64,000 nt of DNA. Origin: an uncultured Eubacteriales bacterium (GTDB lineage Bacteria > Bacillota > Clostridia > Christensenellales > Aristaeellaceae). Positions 1 to 8,579 of this stretch are shown here, one piece after another. The first letter of the stretch is position 1, and every line of letters begins with the position of its first letter. Both the position numbers and the translations under genes were made by a program. The notes under the pieces are model-generated. The model searched no databases and was not told the origin of the DNA. It worked only from the letters and a program-made list of their open reading frames with translations. The stretch is taken from assembly GCA_902764875.1 (NCBI GenBank), contig CACWXP010000018.1, positions 1-64,000 on the forward strand, read 5' to 3'.

Positions 1-71
1 TCTTCAGCCAGAGATCCGCATAACGGGCACATCAGCGACAGTATCAGCAGGACAGAAATCAGCTTCTTCAT
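1..71 (-). CDS. Truncated gene, only its signal peptide is in the window
   Basis: Reading leftward from an ATG at 71, the first 23 codons give a basic start (MKK), a hydrophobic core rich in L, I and V, and a small-residue end (GSLAE). This is a Sec signal peptide of an exported protein whose body lies outside the window. A second ATG at 77 is in frame, but the AGGGGG ribosome site is correctly spaced only for the ATG at 71. Nothing more can be said about function. Confidence 0.55.
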   Translation of the reverse strand, partial: MKKLISVLLILSLMCPLCGSLAE

Positions 72-77
72 ATTCAT

Positions 78-815
78 ACCCCCTGTTCTTTTACAGCATA
101 GCTGTGTTCATACATATACTCCGGCGCACAATCAATAGCTCCATTTAGCCAGGTAATTCGTCCTGAATCTTTCTGCCCTCAATTCCAACACACCATTATA
201 TTACAGTAGAAAGCTGGAACGCGCAAGGGATGGACAAAAATCGGATCATACTATCAGGATTAAACATACCGGATTTTCCCATGAATCGTCCCGCTATTTG
301 GACAATGTTATTGTTGAATATCCAGTTGGAATCTTTGTCAGTGGTATTGCGTACAAGTTCAGAATATGCTATTATAATACTGATCTGAGCGATAAGCTCC
401 TTGGATCACCGCAGGCGGGAAGAATTTCCCGTCATTTTTTGGGAGTTTTTTCATGACCAAAGCAAAGACATCACGCCGGAAATCAAAAAACTCGAGGAAA
501 ACGTTCGCTTGCTGAAACATAGTATTGAGTATATTCATACCGGCCCCATTATTCGGAAAGAGGACATCTTTCAGAACTACTCCTTGGATGAGCGAAGAAA
601 AATGATCTTTTCATGAGTATATCATATGATTCTTCATAATTTGCAGTAATCCCAAAGATATCCGCTATGCCTTCCTCCGCGGGGTGCGCATTCATCCATG
701 CCGTTCTTTTTATGCCAAAGCATACCAAATGAGCCATGGACGGAACCGAAGTCCCGCCCATGGCTCATATCATCAAAATCGTTTCAGCCGTTTCCGTTAT
801 TCTGGCTGTTCTCGC
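78..815. other. Gene-poor stretch without a convincing gene
   Basis: I see no well-supported gene here. A 71-codon frame can start at a TTG at 401 and run to 616, and another frame stays open across about 250-456 with stretches that look protein-like (hydrophobic and aromatic runs). Neither has a ribosome site and they overlap in different frames, so this may be a decayed gene. The stretch is AT-richer than the genes from 16 kb onward. Confidence 0.4.
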
Positions 816-1202
816 TTATTCCTCCGCTTCCTCGCCGTCCTCGTTTTCCGCAGCCATCCCGTTTCTCACCCGGAAGAACAGGGCCAGGCCGATCAGAACA
901 CCCACCGCAATGGCGCCTACGGACGTTACACCGGAGAACGCACCGTTTGCCAGATGGCCGATCCCGGAGAAGACGCTTCCGAAAACCGCGATCACGGCGC
1001 TGAGCACCATGCCCGCCAGCGGGATGATCAGCCAGCCGCCGAAGAGCAGCACCGGCAGGAGGGCCAGTCCACCCAGACCGGAGCCGGTGCTCGCGGGGCG
1101 ATTGCTGTTCTGCGGGATTTCTTTGCCTTCGTTCATCCGGCAACGGGAATCCACCCGATCCGTCCGATCCATTGCATTCATCATCAGCAGCATCCACAGC
1201 AT
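816..1202 (-). CDS. Small hypothetical membrane protein
   Basis: A 128-residue protein with no family I recognise. The start at 1202 is chosen because AAAGGAGG sits nine bases upstream; ATGs further upstream lack a site. Residues about 1-40 are polar with many Met, followed by two or three hydrophobic Gly-rich segments (about 45-75 and 85-110) and an acidic tail rich in Glu and Ala. It is likely an integral membrane protein. It lies downstream of the YaiI-family gene on the same strand, separated by a dispersed repeat. Confidence 0.5.
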   Translation of the reverse strand: MLWMLLMMNAMDRTDRVDSRCRMNEGKEIPQNSNRPASTGSGLGGLALLPVLLFGGWLIIPLAGMVLSAVIAVFGSVFSGIGHLANGAFSGVTSVGAIAVGVLIGLALFFRVRNGMAAENEDGEEAEE

Positions 1203-1274
1203 TTTCTGAGTCCTCCTTTCGTTCATTCCGGTCATCCCCTGACCGTGACTGTAATATACAGCATGAACCGAATG

Positions 1275-1317
1275 GAATACAGACCCAAAAGCGAAAAATA
1301 CGGCGGGCTATTTCTCC
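1275..1317 (+). repeat. Dispersed 43-bp repeat, copy A
   Basis: The 43 bases here match 13153-13195 with two mismatches. The core contains AAAAGCGAAAAATACGGC and ends TATTTCTCC; AAATA and TATTT can pair as a short AT hairpin. Both copies lie in gaps between genes. A weaker, shorter match (GCGAAAAATA) is on the minus strand near 2445-2455. Confidence 0.6.
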
Positions 1318-1328
1318 CTCTGGCAACC

Positions 1329-1814
1329 TTATTGCCCGATCTCCCGAATCAGTCGCTCAAAACTCTCGGCAAACCGTTTGTCATCTTCCTCTGTTCTTTT
1401 GGCCGGACCCTTCAGATGATGCTTTCCGCTGCGTCTTGCTTTCCTGGCCAGATGCCGTTCCATCAGCAGGCCGTCGATATTGTCATCGGTGTACCATCTG
1501 CCGCTCTGGTGAATTGCCCTTGCGCCTTTTCCAAGAGCCAGTACCGCAACGCCGTAATCCTGCGTGACGACGACATCCCCGCGCTGACAGAGATTGATGA
1601 GAGCAATGTCCACCGCATCAGCGCCGGCGCCGATGACACTGACAGTGCTGTAATCCGATGCCAACCGGTGATTGGTATCGCATAGCAGGGTGACCGGAAT
1701 TCCATACTTCCGGGCAATATCCTCAGCGATCCGGGTCACCGGGCAGGCATCCGCGTCAATGTAAATCGTCATTGTATCTGTATCCATTTTCATCTGCGCA
1801 AGAGCAATCTTCAT
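1329..1814 (-). CDS. UPF0178 (YaiI/YqxD, DUF188) family protein
   Basis: The 161-residue product carries the family hallmark IDADACPV near its N-terminus (residues about 18-25), followed by LLCDTNH, GADAVDIALI and VVTQDYGVAVLAL, the conserved blocks of this PIN-like fold family. The function of the family is unsettled; a nuclease-like role is suggested by fold only. The start at 1814 has GAGG eight bases upstream; the internal Met that matches the usual family N-terminus has no ribosome site, so a 12-14 residue extension is likely. The C-terminal lysine- and arginine-rich HHLKGP segment is typical of the family. Confidence 0.85.
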   Translation of the reverse strand: MKIALAQMKMDTDTMTIYIDADACPVTRIAEDIARKYGIPVTLLCDTNHRLASDYSTVSVIGAGADAVDIALINLCQRGDVVVTQDYGVAVLALGKGARAIHQSGRWYTDDNIDGLLMERHLARKARRSGKHHLKGPAKRTEEDDKRFAESFERLIREIGQ

Positions 1815-1841
1815 CCCGTTTACCTCATAAATTCATTTCGA

Positions 1842-2118
1842 TCATAACCCCACCGATTTCAACGCCTGATTCAAATCTGCTATGATATCATCCGGGTCCT
1901 CGAGTCCGACACTAAAGCGGATAAAGCCTTTTCTGAATTTCTCCGGATATAGGTTGATTCGCTCATCATAACTCGGTTGTGGGAAAATCAGGCTTTCATC
2001 ATGTGTTTTCCCTCTGCTCAAGCCACTCGGCTATCTTCTGGGAAGATTCATTGATCCGCTGCATTCTGAGAGGGAACGTCACCGAACCTCTGAATATCTG
2101 CCATTGGTGATTGATTCC
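1842..2118 (-). pseudogene. Decayed Cys/Met metabolism PLP-dependent enzyme (C-terminal part)
   Basis: Two frames together recover the C-terminal end of the cystathionine gamma-synthase / O-acetylhomoserine sulfhydrylase / methionine gamma-lyase family. One reads RGSVTFPLRM then INESSQKIAEWLEQ (about 2010-2110). The other reads IRFSVGLEDPDDIIADL and ends at a stop at 1842. They are out of frame with each other, the region normally between them is missing, and the PLP-lysine half of the enzyme is absent. This is a remnant; the intact gene, if any, is elsewhere. Confidence 0.75.
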
Positions 2119-2193
2119 TTATATTCCAGCGTCCGCGATTCTCTCATACCTGTTCCTCCTGCGTCTGTTTCGGCTATAATATACCAGTAATCA

Positions 2194-2235
2194 GACGCAA
2201 AATCAAACGTAAAATTTTGCGTTCGATTTTGCGTC
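2194..2235. repeat. Near-perfect inverted repeat, 16-bp arms
   Basis: The left arm GACGCAAAATCAAACG (2194-2209) and right arm CGTTCGATTTTGCGTC (2220-2235) pair at 15 of 16 positions around a 10-base AT-rich loop. It follows the decayed PLP gene and may be a remnant end of a mobile element or a bidirectional structure; it lacks the clean U-run of a terminator. Confidence 0.6.
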
Positions 2236-2510
2236 CGCTTTCAGGTAATTTCCATGTTCCCTGTAATTAAGCCAACAGACAACTGCCACCGAAGCCAGCT
2301 GATTTCCAGCAAATAAGCCAGCAGACAGCCTGGTTCGGTTGGACGCACAACCGAACCAGCCCGATAAGTAAACCTCTGTGAGCAAACCCTTCGATCGCCG
2401 GAAAGCCCAATAATCAAAACGGCGTTGCTTTCAAGCACTCGCCGCTATTTTTCGCTCAAGCTGCGGGAACGGATGCTTCGCCCTCCGCGCGGGCGATTTG
2501 GTCCAAAATG

Positions 2511-2543
2511 AAAAAACGGCCCCATGGATTACTCCATAGAGCC
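2511..2543 (-). terminator. Rho-independent terminator of the maltodextrin operon
   Basis: Read on the minus strand, an 11-bp stem beginning GGCTCTATGGA pairs (with two G-U pairs) with TCCATGGGGCC around a GTAA loop and is followed by GTTTTTT. It sits 26 bases past the stop of the last transporter gene. The rest of 2236-2568 shows no gene. Confidence 0.8.
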
Positions 2544-2568
2544 TGACGGTTAGCTGACCGCAGTATCC

Positions 2569-3420
2569 TTAACCTTTTACACTCCCGGCAGTCAATCCCT
2601 GTACAAAGAACTTCTGGCACAGGATAAAAATCAGCACAACAGGAATCAATGTCAGAACCGACATAGCAAATACATATCCCCATTGTGTAAACTGATGTTG
2701 ACCAAAGAAACCCGCAATCGCAATAGGAAGCGTTCTCTTACTTGTATCATTGATAACTGTGTTGGCCCACGGATATTCTTCCCATGCTGTCAAAAAGTTA
2801 AAAATGCTGACAGAGGCAATGGCCGGAGAAGCAAGCGGAAGGGCAATTCTGGTATAGACTGTCCATACACTTGCCCCGTCAATCCAGGATGCCTCCATGA
2901 TCTCGCCGGGAATATTCTCCATAAAGCCCTTGATCATGAAGGTGGAGAACGGAATTACCCATGCCACATAAAACGGAATTAATCCCCACAACTGATTTAC
3001 AAGATTCAGTTTTGTCGCCAGTTCAAACTGAGGAACGATCATTGTTGTACCGGGTATGATCATGGTCAGAATGATGAAACCAAATATAAGTTTGTTTACT
3101 TTCAGTTTGAATTTTCCAAGGACAAACGCCATCGCGGAAGAGACTGCTGCTGCCAGAGTGATCGTAGAAAGTGAAACAAAAGCTGAGTTCAGAAAGTTCA
3201 CATAGAATTTGCTTTGGTTGAGAATATAACTGTAGTTCTCCAGCGTCAACGCTTCCCACTTAGGGAAGAAACGAGGCGGATATTCATAAAGCGCACCATT
3301 AGGACGCAGTGATGTCGAAATCATATAGATCATCGGCAAAGTAAAGATTACAGTACCCAGCGCAAGAAGGAAATACCGCAGGATCATGCCACGGATTTTT
3401 GCTCCATTCAGGCTTTTCAC
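2569..3420 (-). CDS. Carbohydrate ABC transporter permease (MalG type)
   Basis: A 283-residue inner-membrane permease with six predicted transmembrane segments, the first at about residues 13-33. The EAA loop that docks on the ATPase is seen as EASWIDGASVWTVYTRIALP around residues 185-205. It starts at a GTG at 3420 with GGAGG upstream. It is the last gene of the operon, 12 bases after the MalF-type permease, and with it forms the channel of a maltodextrin-type importer. No ATPase (MsmK/MalK) is encoded in the operon; many Bacillota use a shared one encoded elsewhere. Confidence 0.93.
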   Translation of the reverse strand: MKSLNGAKIRGMILRYFLLALGTVIFTLPMIYMISTSLRPNGALYEYPPRFFPKWEALTLENYSYILNQSKFYVNFLNSAFVSLSTITLAAAVSSAMAFVLGKFKLKVNKLIFGFIILTMIIPGTTMIVPQFELATKLNLVNQLWGLIPFYVAWVIPFSTFMIKGFMENIPGEIMEASWIDGASVWTVYTRIALPLASPAIASVSIFNFLTAWEEYPWANTVINDTSKRTLPIAIAGFFGQHQFTQWGYVFAMSVLTLIPVVLIFILCQKFFVQGLTAGSVKG

Positions 3421-3432
3421 AACGGCACCTCC

Positions 3433-4317
3433 TTAATTATCGCGATTCCGCATCATGCGGAACTGCACGATCGCCAATAGGCCAAGGGAAAGCGCCATCA
3501 CAAAACTTAACGCTGCTGCGTATCCGAACTTACCGGTACTAAATGCTTTATAGTACATCCAAGTTAAGAGAGTATCAGTCAGATGCGCCGGTTTCCCACC
3601 TGTAATCATTTTGATTGACGTAAAGACATTAAAGCCACCGATTGTCAGTTCAATCAGCGCAAACAGGATTGTTCCTTGTATACCGGGCAGAGTAACATGG
3701 ACAAATTTCCCCCATGCGCCACATCCATCAATCGCAGACGCTTCATACAAATCCTGAGGCACCTGCTGCAAAGCGGCCAAAAAGATGACCATATTCCAGC
3801 CGATGCCTTTCCAAATGCCTAGAATCATAGCAACGCTGATCCCTCCCCAGCGGGTATCCAACCAGCGTATATTTGAGGAAGTCACTCCTGCAATTTTCCA
3901 AAGGAAGTAGTTTAAAAGCCCTTCTGTATTAAAGATATAGCGGAATACCAGCGAGGCGATGACCCATGATGTAACAACAGGGAGATAATTAATCACTCTG
4001 AATGTCACACTGAATCGTTTGATTCCGTTCAGCAGAATCGCTGTGAAAAGTCCGATAGCCATCTGTCCCGGCACAGTAATGAGCGTATATACGATACTGT
4101 TTACAAACACTGTCCAAAAAGTTGGATCCTGAAAGACTTCCTTATAGTTTTCAATCCCATTGAAAGGCTGTGTGAGCATTGAGGAGAAGCTCATATCACA
4201 CAGGCTCATCCAGAACAGGCGGATTATCGGGTATACCGTGAAGGCAGCAAACAGCAAAAGGCCTGGCAAAAGCAAGGCGATCAGCTGAGTTCGATTCAAA
4301 CGGGATTTTGTGATCAT
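3433..4317 (-). CDS. Sugar ABC transporter permease (MalF type)
   Basis: A 294-residue permease of the MalF/UgpA group. The start at 4317 is set by GGAG eight bases upstream; a longer reading frame exists but lacks a site. Features include LLLPGLLLFAAFTVYP as first membrane helix and the EAA loop EASAIDGCGAWGKFVHVTLP near residue 205. Its length and helix pattern fit a family without the large MalF periplasmic loop of enterobacteria. It follows the binding-protein gene by 59 bases and pairs with the MalG-type permease. Confidence 0.93.
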   Translation of the reverse strand: MITKSRLNRTQLIALLLPGLLLFAAFTVYPIIRLFWMSLCDMSFSSMLTQPFNGIENYKEVFQDPTFWTVFVNSIVYTLITVPGQMAIGLFTAILLNGIKRFSVTFRVINYLPVVTSWVIASLVFRYIFNTEGLLNYFLWKIAGVTSSNIRWLDTRWGGISVAMILGIWKGIGWNMVIFLAALQQVPQDLYEASAIDGCGAWGKFVHVTLPGIQGTILFALIELTIGGFNVFTSIKMITGGKPAHLTDTLLTWMYYKAFSTGKFGYAAALSFVMALSLGLLAIVQFRMMRNRDN

Positions 4318-4376
4318 GTACTCATCTCCGGAAAGTGTGGCGGAGCAGACAGCCTGCCCCGCCACAGGGTCAATGG

Positions 4377-5621
4377 TTATTTCAGGAGTTCATCCCACTT
4401 AGCAGCCAGCTCATCCATGGCTTCCTGAGCAGTCTTTTCACCTGTCACAACAGCGGTCATAGCAACCGTCAGATCGTTGTCCATCTCACTCCAGGCAGCG
4501 ACTGTAGGACGGGCTTTTGCGGTCTGGATCGCCTCAATGAAAGGAGCATAATCCGCAGCCTTCACAGTTTCACTTTCCAGAGCAGCTTTGTTTACGGGAA
4601 TCTGTCCGCACTTGGCCATCTCAGTCTCAGCAAATTCGCTGGTCATGAACTGCATGAACTTCCAGGCAACTTCCTTATTCGCGGAATTAAACATAGCGAT
4701 GTCTTCACCGCCCAGTACGGAAATGCTTCCACCTTCACCGGCGGGAATCGGCGCAGTGCCGTAGGCAACATCCGGGTATGCACCGGCCAGTTCAGCAGAC
4801 TTCCAGGGGCCTTCAAGCATCATGGCATAACGGCCAGTACCAAAACCATCCGTCATGGGGATATCACCAGAATTGAACCCGGTGATGCCACCTTCTTTTA
4901 CCAGTTCAGCAAAGGTTTCAACAGCTTTAACAGTAGCGGGTCCATTGATGTAGCCGGTTGCTACAGTCTGATCTTCGTTCGTCAGGCTTCCACCAAAGCT
5001 CCAGATGAAGGGGCAGATGTTCCAGCCAGCCAGAGCAGGCTCGTTCCAGCCCCAGACCTGCTGACCATTGGCGTTTTCGCCAGACAGCTTCTTCACGGCT
5101 TCAACCCACTCATCCATGGTAGTGGGAACCTGTACTCCGGCTTCTTCCAGCATGGCTTTGTTGTAGAATACGATCTTGCTGTTCGTATTCAGAGCCAGAG
5201 CATAGTTATGACCGCTAATCACGCTGGTGGACATGGCGCTGTCAAGCAGTTTGCCGCTTACCTCGGCGAAATCGGGCATTTCTTCATCAAGGGCTACCAG
5301 GATGCCCATCTTCTGGAATTCGGGCAGCCAGGCAATGTCACAACGGGCTACGTCAGGCAGCGCGTTGCTCTTTGCGCTGACCAGCACCTTGTCATGAAGT
5401 TCGGCCCATTCATGAGAGACAGCGTTCACTTTGATTCCGGGATTTTCAGCTTCAAAAGCAGGAATCAGGACATTCATCAGGGTTTCGTTTTCAGCAGATT
5501 GAGCGCTGTAATGATGCCAGAAATTGATCGTAACAGTTTCGCCCTCAGCGAAGGCAGAACCAACGGTCAGGATCATCAGACATGCCAACAGTGCAGCCAG
5601 CAATTTGGTACGGGTACGCAT
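4377..5621 (-). CDS. Extracellular sugar-binding protein (family 1, MalE type)
   Basis: The 414-residue product begins with a clear signal peptide (MRTRTKLLAALLACLMILTV, then SAFA/E), without a lipobox Cys, so a type I cleavage after residue about 25 is expected. The mature part starts with the VTINFWHHYS pattern typical of ABC solute-binding family 1, and contains EFQKMGILVALDE and WGWNEPALAG. Position between a GH13 hydrolase and two sugar permeases points to maltodextrins as ligand (inference). AAGGAGG lies upstream of the start. Confidence 0.92.
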   Translation of the reverse strand: MRTRTKLLAALLACLMILTVGSAFAEGETVTINFWHHYSAQSAENETLMNVLIPAFEAENPGIKVNAVSHEWAELHDKVLVSAKSNALPDVARCDIAWLPEFQKMGILVALDEEMPDFAEVSGKLLDSAMSTSVISGHNYALALNTNSKIVFYNKAMLEEAGVQVPTTMDEWVEAVKKLSGENANGQQVWGWNEPALAGWNICPFIWSFGGSLTNEDQTVATGYINGPATVKAVETFAELVKEGGITGFNSGDIPMTDGFGTGRYAMMLEGPWKSAELAGAYPDVAYGTAPIPAGEGGSISVLGGEDIAMFNSANKEVAWKFMQFMTSEFAETEMAKCGQIPVNKAALESETVKAADYAPFIEAIQTAKARPTVAAWSEMDNDLTVAMTAVVTGEKTAQEAMDELAAKWDELLK

Positions 5622-5634
5622 GGGATCTTCCTCC

Positions 5635-7305
5635 TTAAGATTTCGTTATGATCTTAACGGAATGCGGCTGAACGTCGACTGATTCCTCCGCTTCCGTGAA
5701 GTCCAGATGATGGGAAGTTTCGCCCAAGTTAAATACAGCAATCACGTAATCAGAGCCCAAAGAACGCTTAAAAGCGAACAGATGTGTCTGATCGTCCGTA
5801 ATCAGCGGTTCATATGATCCTTTTCGGACAGCCTCATGTTCTTTTCGAACCTGCACCAGTTCCTTTTCCCAGGTGAGCAGGTTTTGATCCGGGTGTTCCC
5901 AGATCATTCCTCCCCGGCAACCGGGATCATTTTCGCCGGTCATACCGAGTTCATCGCCATAATAAATTGCAGGCGAACCAAGGAAGAGCATCTGAAATGC
6001 CATCGCCTGTTTCAATTTCCATTTTTCATTCCCGCATTCTGTCAGGAAACGCGCTGTGTCATGACTGCCAAGGCAGTTATACATAGCCATATTCATCTGA
6101 TCCGGATAACGCATCAGCATGTTCATCAGACGATTACTAAAAATACTTTCAGTAATCGAGCCATGTGCAAAATAGTCAATCATCGTGTCCCTGAACAGAT
6201 AGTTCATGGCACAATCGAAGCCATCCGGCCCAAGCATGTTTGATGCGTCTCCCCATGTTTCGCACAGGAGAACTGCATCCGGATATTTCTTCTTGACTTC
6301 TTCCCGCCACCAGGTGACAGCATGACGATCCAGTTCATCCGCAACATCAAAGCGCCATCCATCAATATGGGCATGATCCAGCCAGTACAGAAGGACATCC
6401 CGTACATATTTTCTGACATCCGATTTAGCACCGTTCAGCCTCGGCATGTATGGATAATCGCCCACACATTCATAGCATTCCGGTGTGTTTTCAATCGGGA
6501 AGCGTTTGGGATAGAACCACTCCCTGTATTGACTGTCTTCGCCATTTCGAACCAGATCTTCAAAGGGTGCAAAATGAATACCAACGTGATTGAAAACGCC
6601 ATCAAGAATGATTTTGATTCCGTTCCGATGAGCTATATCAACCAGAGAAATCAAATCTTCTTCTGTTCCAAACAACGGATCGATCTGAAAATAATCAGTA
6701 GTGGCATATTTGTGATTAAAATCTGCCAGGAATATGGGATTCAGATAAATACATCCCACGCCCAAATCACTCAGGTATGGAATCTTGTCAGTGATTCCGG
6801 ACAGCGTTCCTCCCATGTAGTTGTCACGCGTGGGGGCAGAATCCCAGGCTGCAAGGTCATTCCTTTCTTCAGATCCTTTGGCAAAACGCTCCGGGAAAAT
6901 CTGATAATAGATGCATCCTTCTGTCCATTCCGGAACAGAGACGATGTCTGTATCATTGATCTGAAGGATTTCGTAGCTTCCTTCCAAAATAAACGTATCC
7001 TGAACACCCAAAGAGTTCAGCCAGCATATTTTTCCTTCTGTATCTGTTAGTTTGAAGGCGTATTTGATATAGTGGGCCTCTTCTGAAAAATCAGCACACG
7101 CTGTCCACTGTGTAATATTACGATCCTCATACCTGACTGCCATAGGAACTGTGTGCCGGGTTTCGGGACTTGTTCTCTTCCACCAAATCAATTCTGCGTC
7201 AGAGAGATCCCGAAATGCAGCATCGAGCATAAATTGAGCGCGGTTCCGTGCAAGCGGTTGCACGAACGGGTAAAAAGAAAGGTGCCGTATGGCAGATGTT
7301 TTCAT
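5635..7305 (-). CDS. GH13 alpha-glucosidase/neopullulanase-like enzyme
   Basis: A cytoplasmic glycoside hydrolase family 13 protein of 556 residues with no signal peptide. It has an N-terminal beta domain (about 1-120) as in neopullulanases and cyclomaltodextrinases. The barrel follows with DGVFNHVG, GWRFDVADE (nucleophile Asp), LLCETWG (acid/base Glu) and LGSHDTARF (third Asp). It would cut imported maltodextrins or cyclodextrins. The ATG at 7305 is one base after the repressor stop, so translation is coupled; a longer frame to 7341 would overlap the repressor. A palindromic LacI-type operator lies inside its first codons. Confidence 0.9.
   Translation of the reverse strand: MKTSAIRHLSFYPFVQPLARNRAQFMLDAAFRDLSDAELIWWKRTSPETRHTVPMAVRYEDRNITQWTACADFSEEAHYIKYAFKLTDTEGKICWLNSLGVQDTFILEGSYEILQINDTDIVSVPEWTEGCIYYQIFPERFAKGSEERNDLAAWDSAPTRDNYMGGTLSGITDKIPYLSDLGVGCIYLNPIFLADFNHKYATTDYFQIDPLFGTEEDLISLVDIAHRNGIKIILDGVFNHVGIHFAPFEDLVRNGEDSQYREWFYPKRFPIENTPECYECVGDYPYMPRLNGAKSDVRKYVRDVLLYWLDHAHIDGWRFDVADELDRHAVTWWREEVKKKYPDAVLLCETWGDASNMLGPDGFDCAMNYLFRDTMIDYFAHGSITESIFSNRLMNMLMRYPDQMNMAMYNCLGSHDTARFLTECGNEKWKLKQAMAFQMLFLGSPAIYYGDELGMTGENDPGCRGGMIWEHPDQNLLTWEKELVQVRKEHEAVRKGSYEPLITDDQTHLFAFKRSLGSDYVIAVFNLGETSHHLDFTEAEESVDVQPHSVKIITKS
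7248..7263. promoter_or_regulatory. LacI-type operator inside the GH13 gene
   Basis: GTGCAAGCGGTTGCAC has six-base perfect arms (GTGCAA/TTGCAC) and the CG-centred form of LacI/GalR-family operators. It resembles the operator at 8326-8339 in front of the repressor gene, so a DNA loop between the two, about 1.07 kb apart, is possible. It is within codons near the start of GH13, so chance cannot be excluded. Confidence 0.5.
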
Positions 7306-7306
7306 C

Positions 7307-8299
7307 TTATTTCGCCAGCCTTTCTGATGATTCTCTGACAATCAAATTCGTGGAAAGCATAATTTGCTGATTCCCACACCGTTTATCAATTCTACGGAAC
7401 AGTAATTGTGCCGTCTGATCTCCTAGCATACCGGTATCAATATCAACAATCGTGAGAGGCGGATCAGTATACTCTGCAAGAGGATAATTATCAAAAGCAA
7501 CGATTCCCATTTCAGATGGAATCTGAATCTTAAGTTTTCTACAAGCCTTTAGCAGACCAAAGGCGGCCATATTATCATTGCAGACAAATGCATCCGGACG
7601 ATCTTTCTTTTCCAGAATCTCCAGCAATGCAGAATAGGCGTTTTCAGTTGTTCCATCTGTAGGAATAACAAGTTCCCCACCGGTAATTGCTTTCTTGTAG
7701 CCGCGAACCCGGCGAATGGTAAAACCGCGTTTCTGATTTCCACCAAGGTAAGCAATATGCTGATAACCCTGTTCTTGAAGATGATGAACCGCCAGATCTG
7801 ATCCCTGCTCATTATTATTATCGACCCAGCAGGTTGCGCCGCGCAGAGTATCAGGTGTTCCTAGAACGACATAGGGGAAATCACCGATTGTCTCCATCAG
7901 GGAAGGATTGACTGTTGTTGGGGGAAGAATCAGCCCGTCAACTTTCCGTTCCTTCATCAGGTTCTCAATGGTTCGTCCTTTGCTCTGCGCACCATTTGCG
8001 ATAATAACCTGATATCCTTTTTCCTGGGCAACCTGCTCAATCGCAAAAAGGCTGCGGCTGAAGAAGAAGTTGCTGAAAGCTTCTGCATCACGTGCATCAA
8101 CGACAACCCCGATAGCACCACACAGTCCACTTGCAAGACTTCTGGCCAAAGAGTTTGGATGAAAGTCGAGCTCCTTCATAGCCGTATAAACACGATCCTT
8201 TGTTTCCTGGGTAATAGAGGCTTTTCCGTTTATAACACGGGATACGGTAGATGAATTGACGCCAGCGAGCTTTGCCACATCACTGATTGTAACTGCCAT
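7307..8299 (-). CDS. LacI-family repressor of the maltodextrin operon
   Basis: A 330-residue regulator. The helix-turn-helix ISDVAKLAGVNSSTVSRVIN (residues about 4-23) is followed by the hinge helix FHPNSLARSLASG, which inserts into the operator minor groove, and by a periplasmic-binding-protein-like sensor domain with GIVAFDNYPLAEY. It is the first gene of the operon and its own promoter carries an operator, so it is likely autoregulated and released by a maltooligosaccharide. The start at 8299 is nine bases from GGAGG; an ATG two codons earlier sits too close to the site. Confidence 0.92.
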   Translation of the reverse strand: MAVTISDVAKLAGVNSSTVSRVINGKASITQETKDRVYTAMKELDFHPNSLARSLASGLCGAIGVVVDARDAEAFSNFFFSRSLFAIEQVAQEKGYQVIIANGAQSKGRTIENLMKERKVDGLILPPTTVNPSLMETIGDFPYVVLGTPDTLRGATCWVDNNNEQGSDLAVHHLQEQGYQHIAYLGGNQKRGFTIRRVRGYKKAITGGELVIPTDGTTENAYSALLEILEKKDRPDAFVCNDNMAAFGLLKACRKLKIQIPSEMGIVAFDNYPLAEYTDPPLTIVDIDTGMLGDQTAQLLFRRIDKRCGNQQIMLSTNLIVRESSERLAK

Positions 8300-8325
8300 C
8301 TTCATCCACCTCCTTCAAGAAATCG

Positions 8326-8339
8326 TGCAATCGCTTGCA
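8326..8339. promoter_or_regulatory. LacI-type operator at the operon start site
   Basis: TGCAATCGCTTGCA is a near-palindrome (TGCAA-TCGC-TTGCA arms) six bases downstream of the -10 box, overlapping the expected start of transcription, the classic place for steric repression by the LacI-family product encoded next. Confidence 0.75.
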
Positions 8340-8345
8340 TAACTG

Positions 8346-8374
8346 ATTATATTCTATACATAATACATTGTCAA
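8346..8374 (-). promoter_or_regulatory. Consensus sigma-A promoter of the maltodextrin operon
   Basis: On the minus strand TTGACA (8369-8374) and TATAAT (8346-8351) are both perfect consensus and separated by 17 bases. A promoter this strong needs repression, which fits the operator just downstream. Confidence 0.9.
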
Positions 8375-8430
8375 TAGTGAATTTTCTAAGATACAGCCTT
8401 TTTTTCAGATATTTTTGATGTTCTCTTTTC

Positions 8431-8577
8431 TTATCTCGTAAGCAAGTCCTTCCAATTTGCGGGGAATCCAATATGCTTTAGCGAAATATTTGGCAAATAC
8501 TTTTTCAGTAGATTGTCTAGCTGCGGTAACATTTCATTGTTCCATTCGGTGCGATTGGGGAATAAATAACTAAGCAT
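8431..8577 (-). pseudogene. C-terminal remnant of an Abi-family (Abi_2-like) protein
   Basis: A 48-codon frame reads MLSYLFPNRTEWNN, then LKHIGFPANWKDLL before the stop. This is the conserved C-terminal end of Abi-family (AbiD/AbiF-like, Pfam Abi_2) phage-abortive-infection proteins, normally about 300 residues. The remaining five-sixths is missing: the sequence upstream is the end of the CotH-like gene. It begins three bases after that gene's stop, suggesting a deletion or recombination joint. Confidence 0.65.
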
Positions 8578-8579
8578 AA

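Noticed and set aside
401-616. Small gene starting at TTG 401
   Set aside because: No ribosome site, no family, and an overlapping competing frame; kept only as a note on the region.
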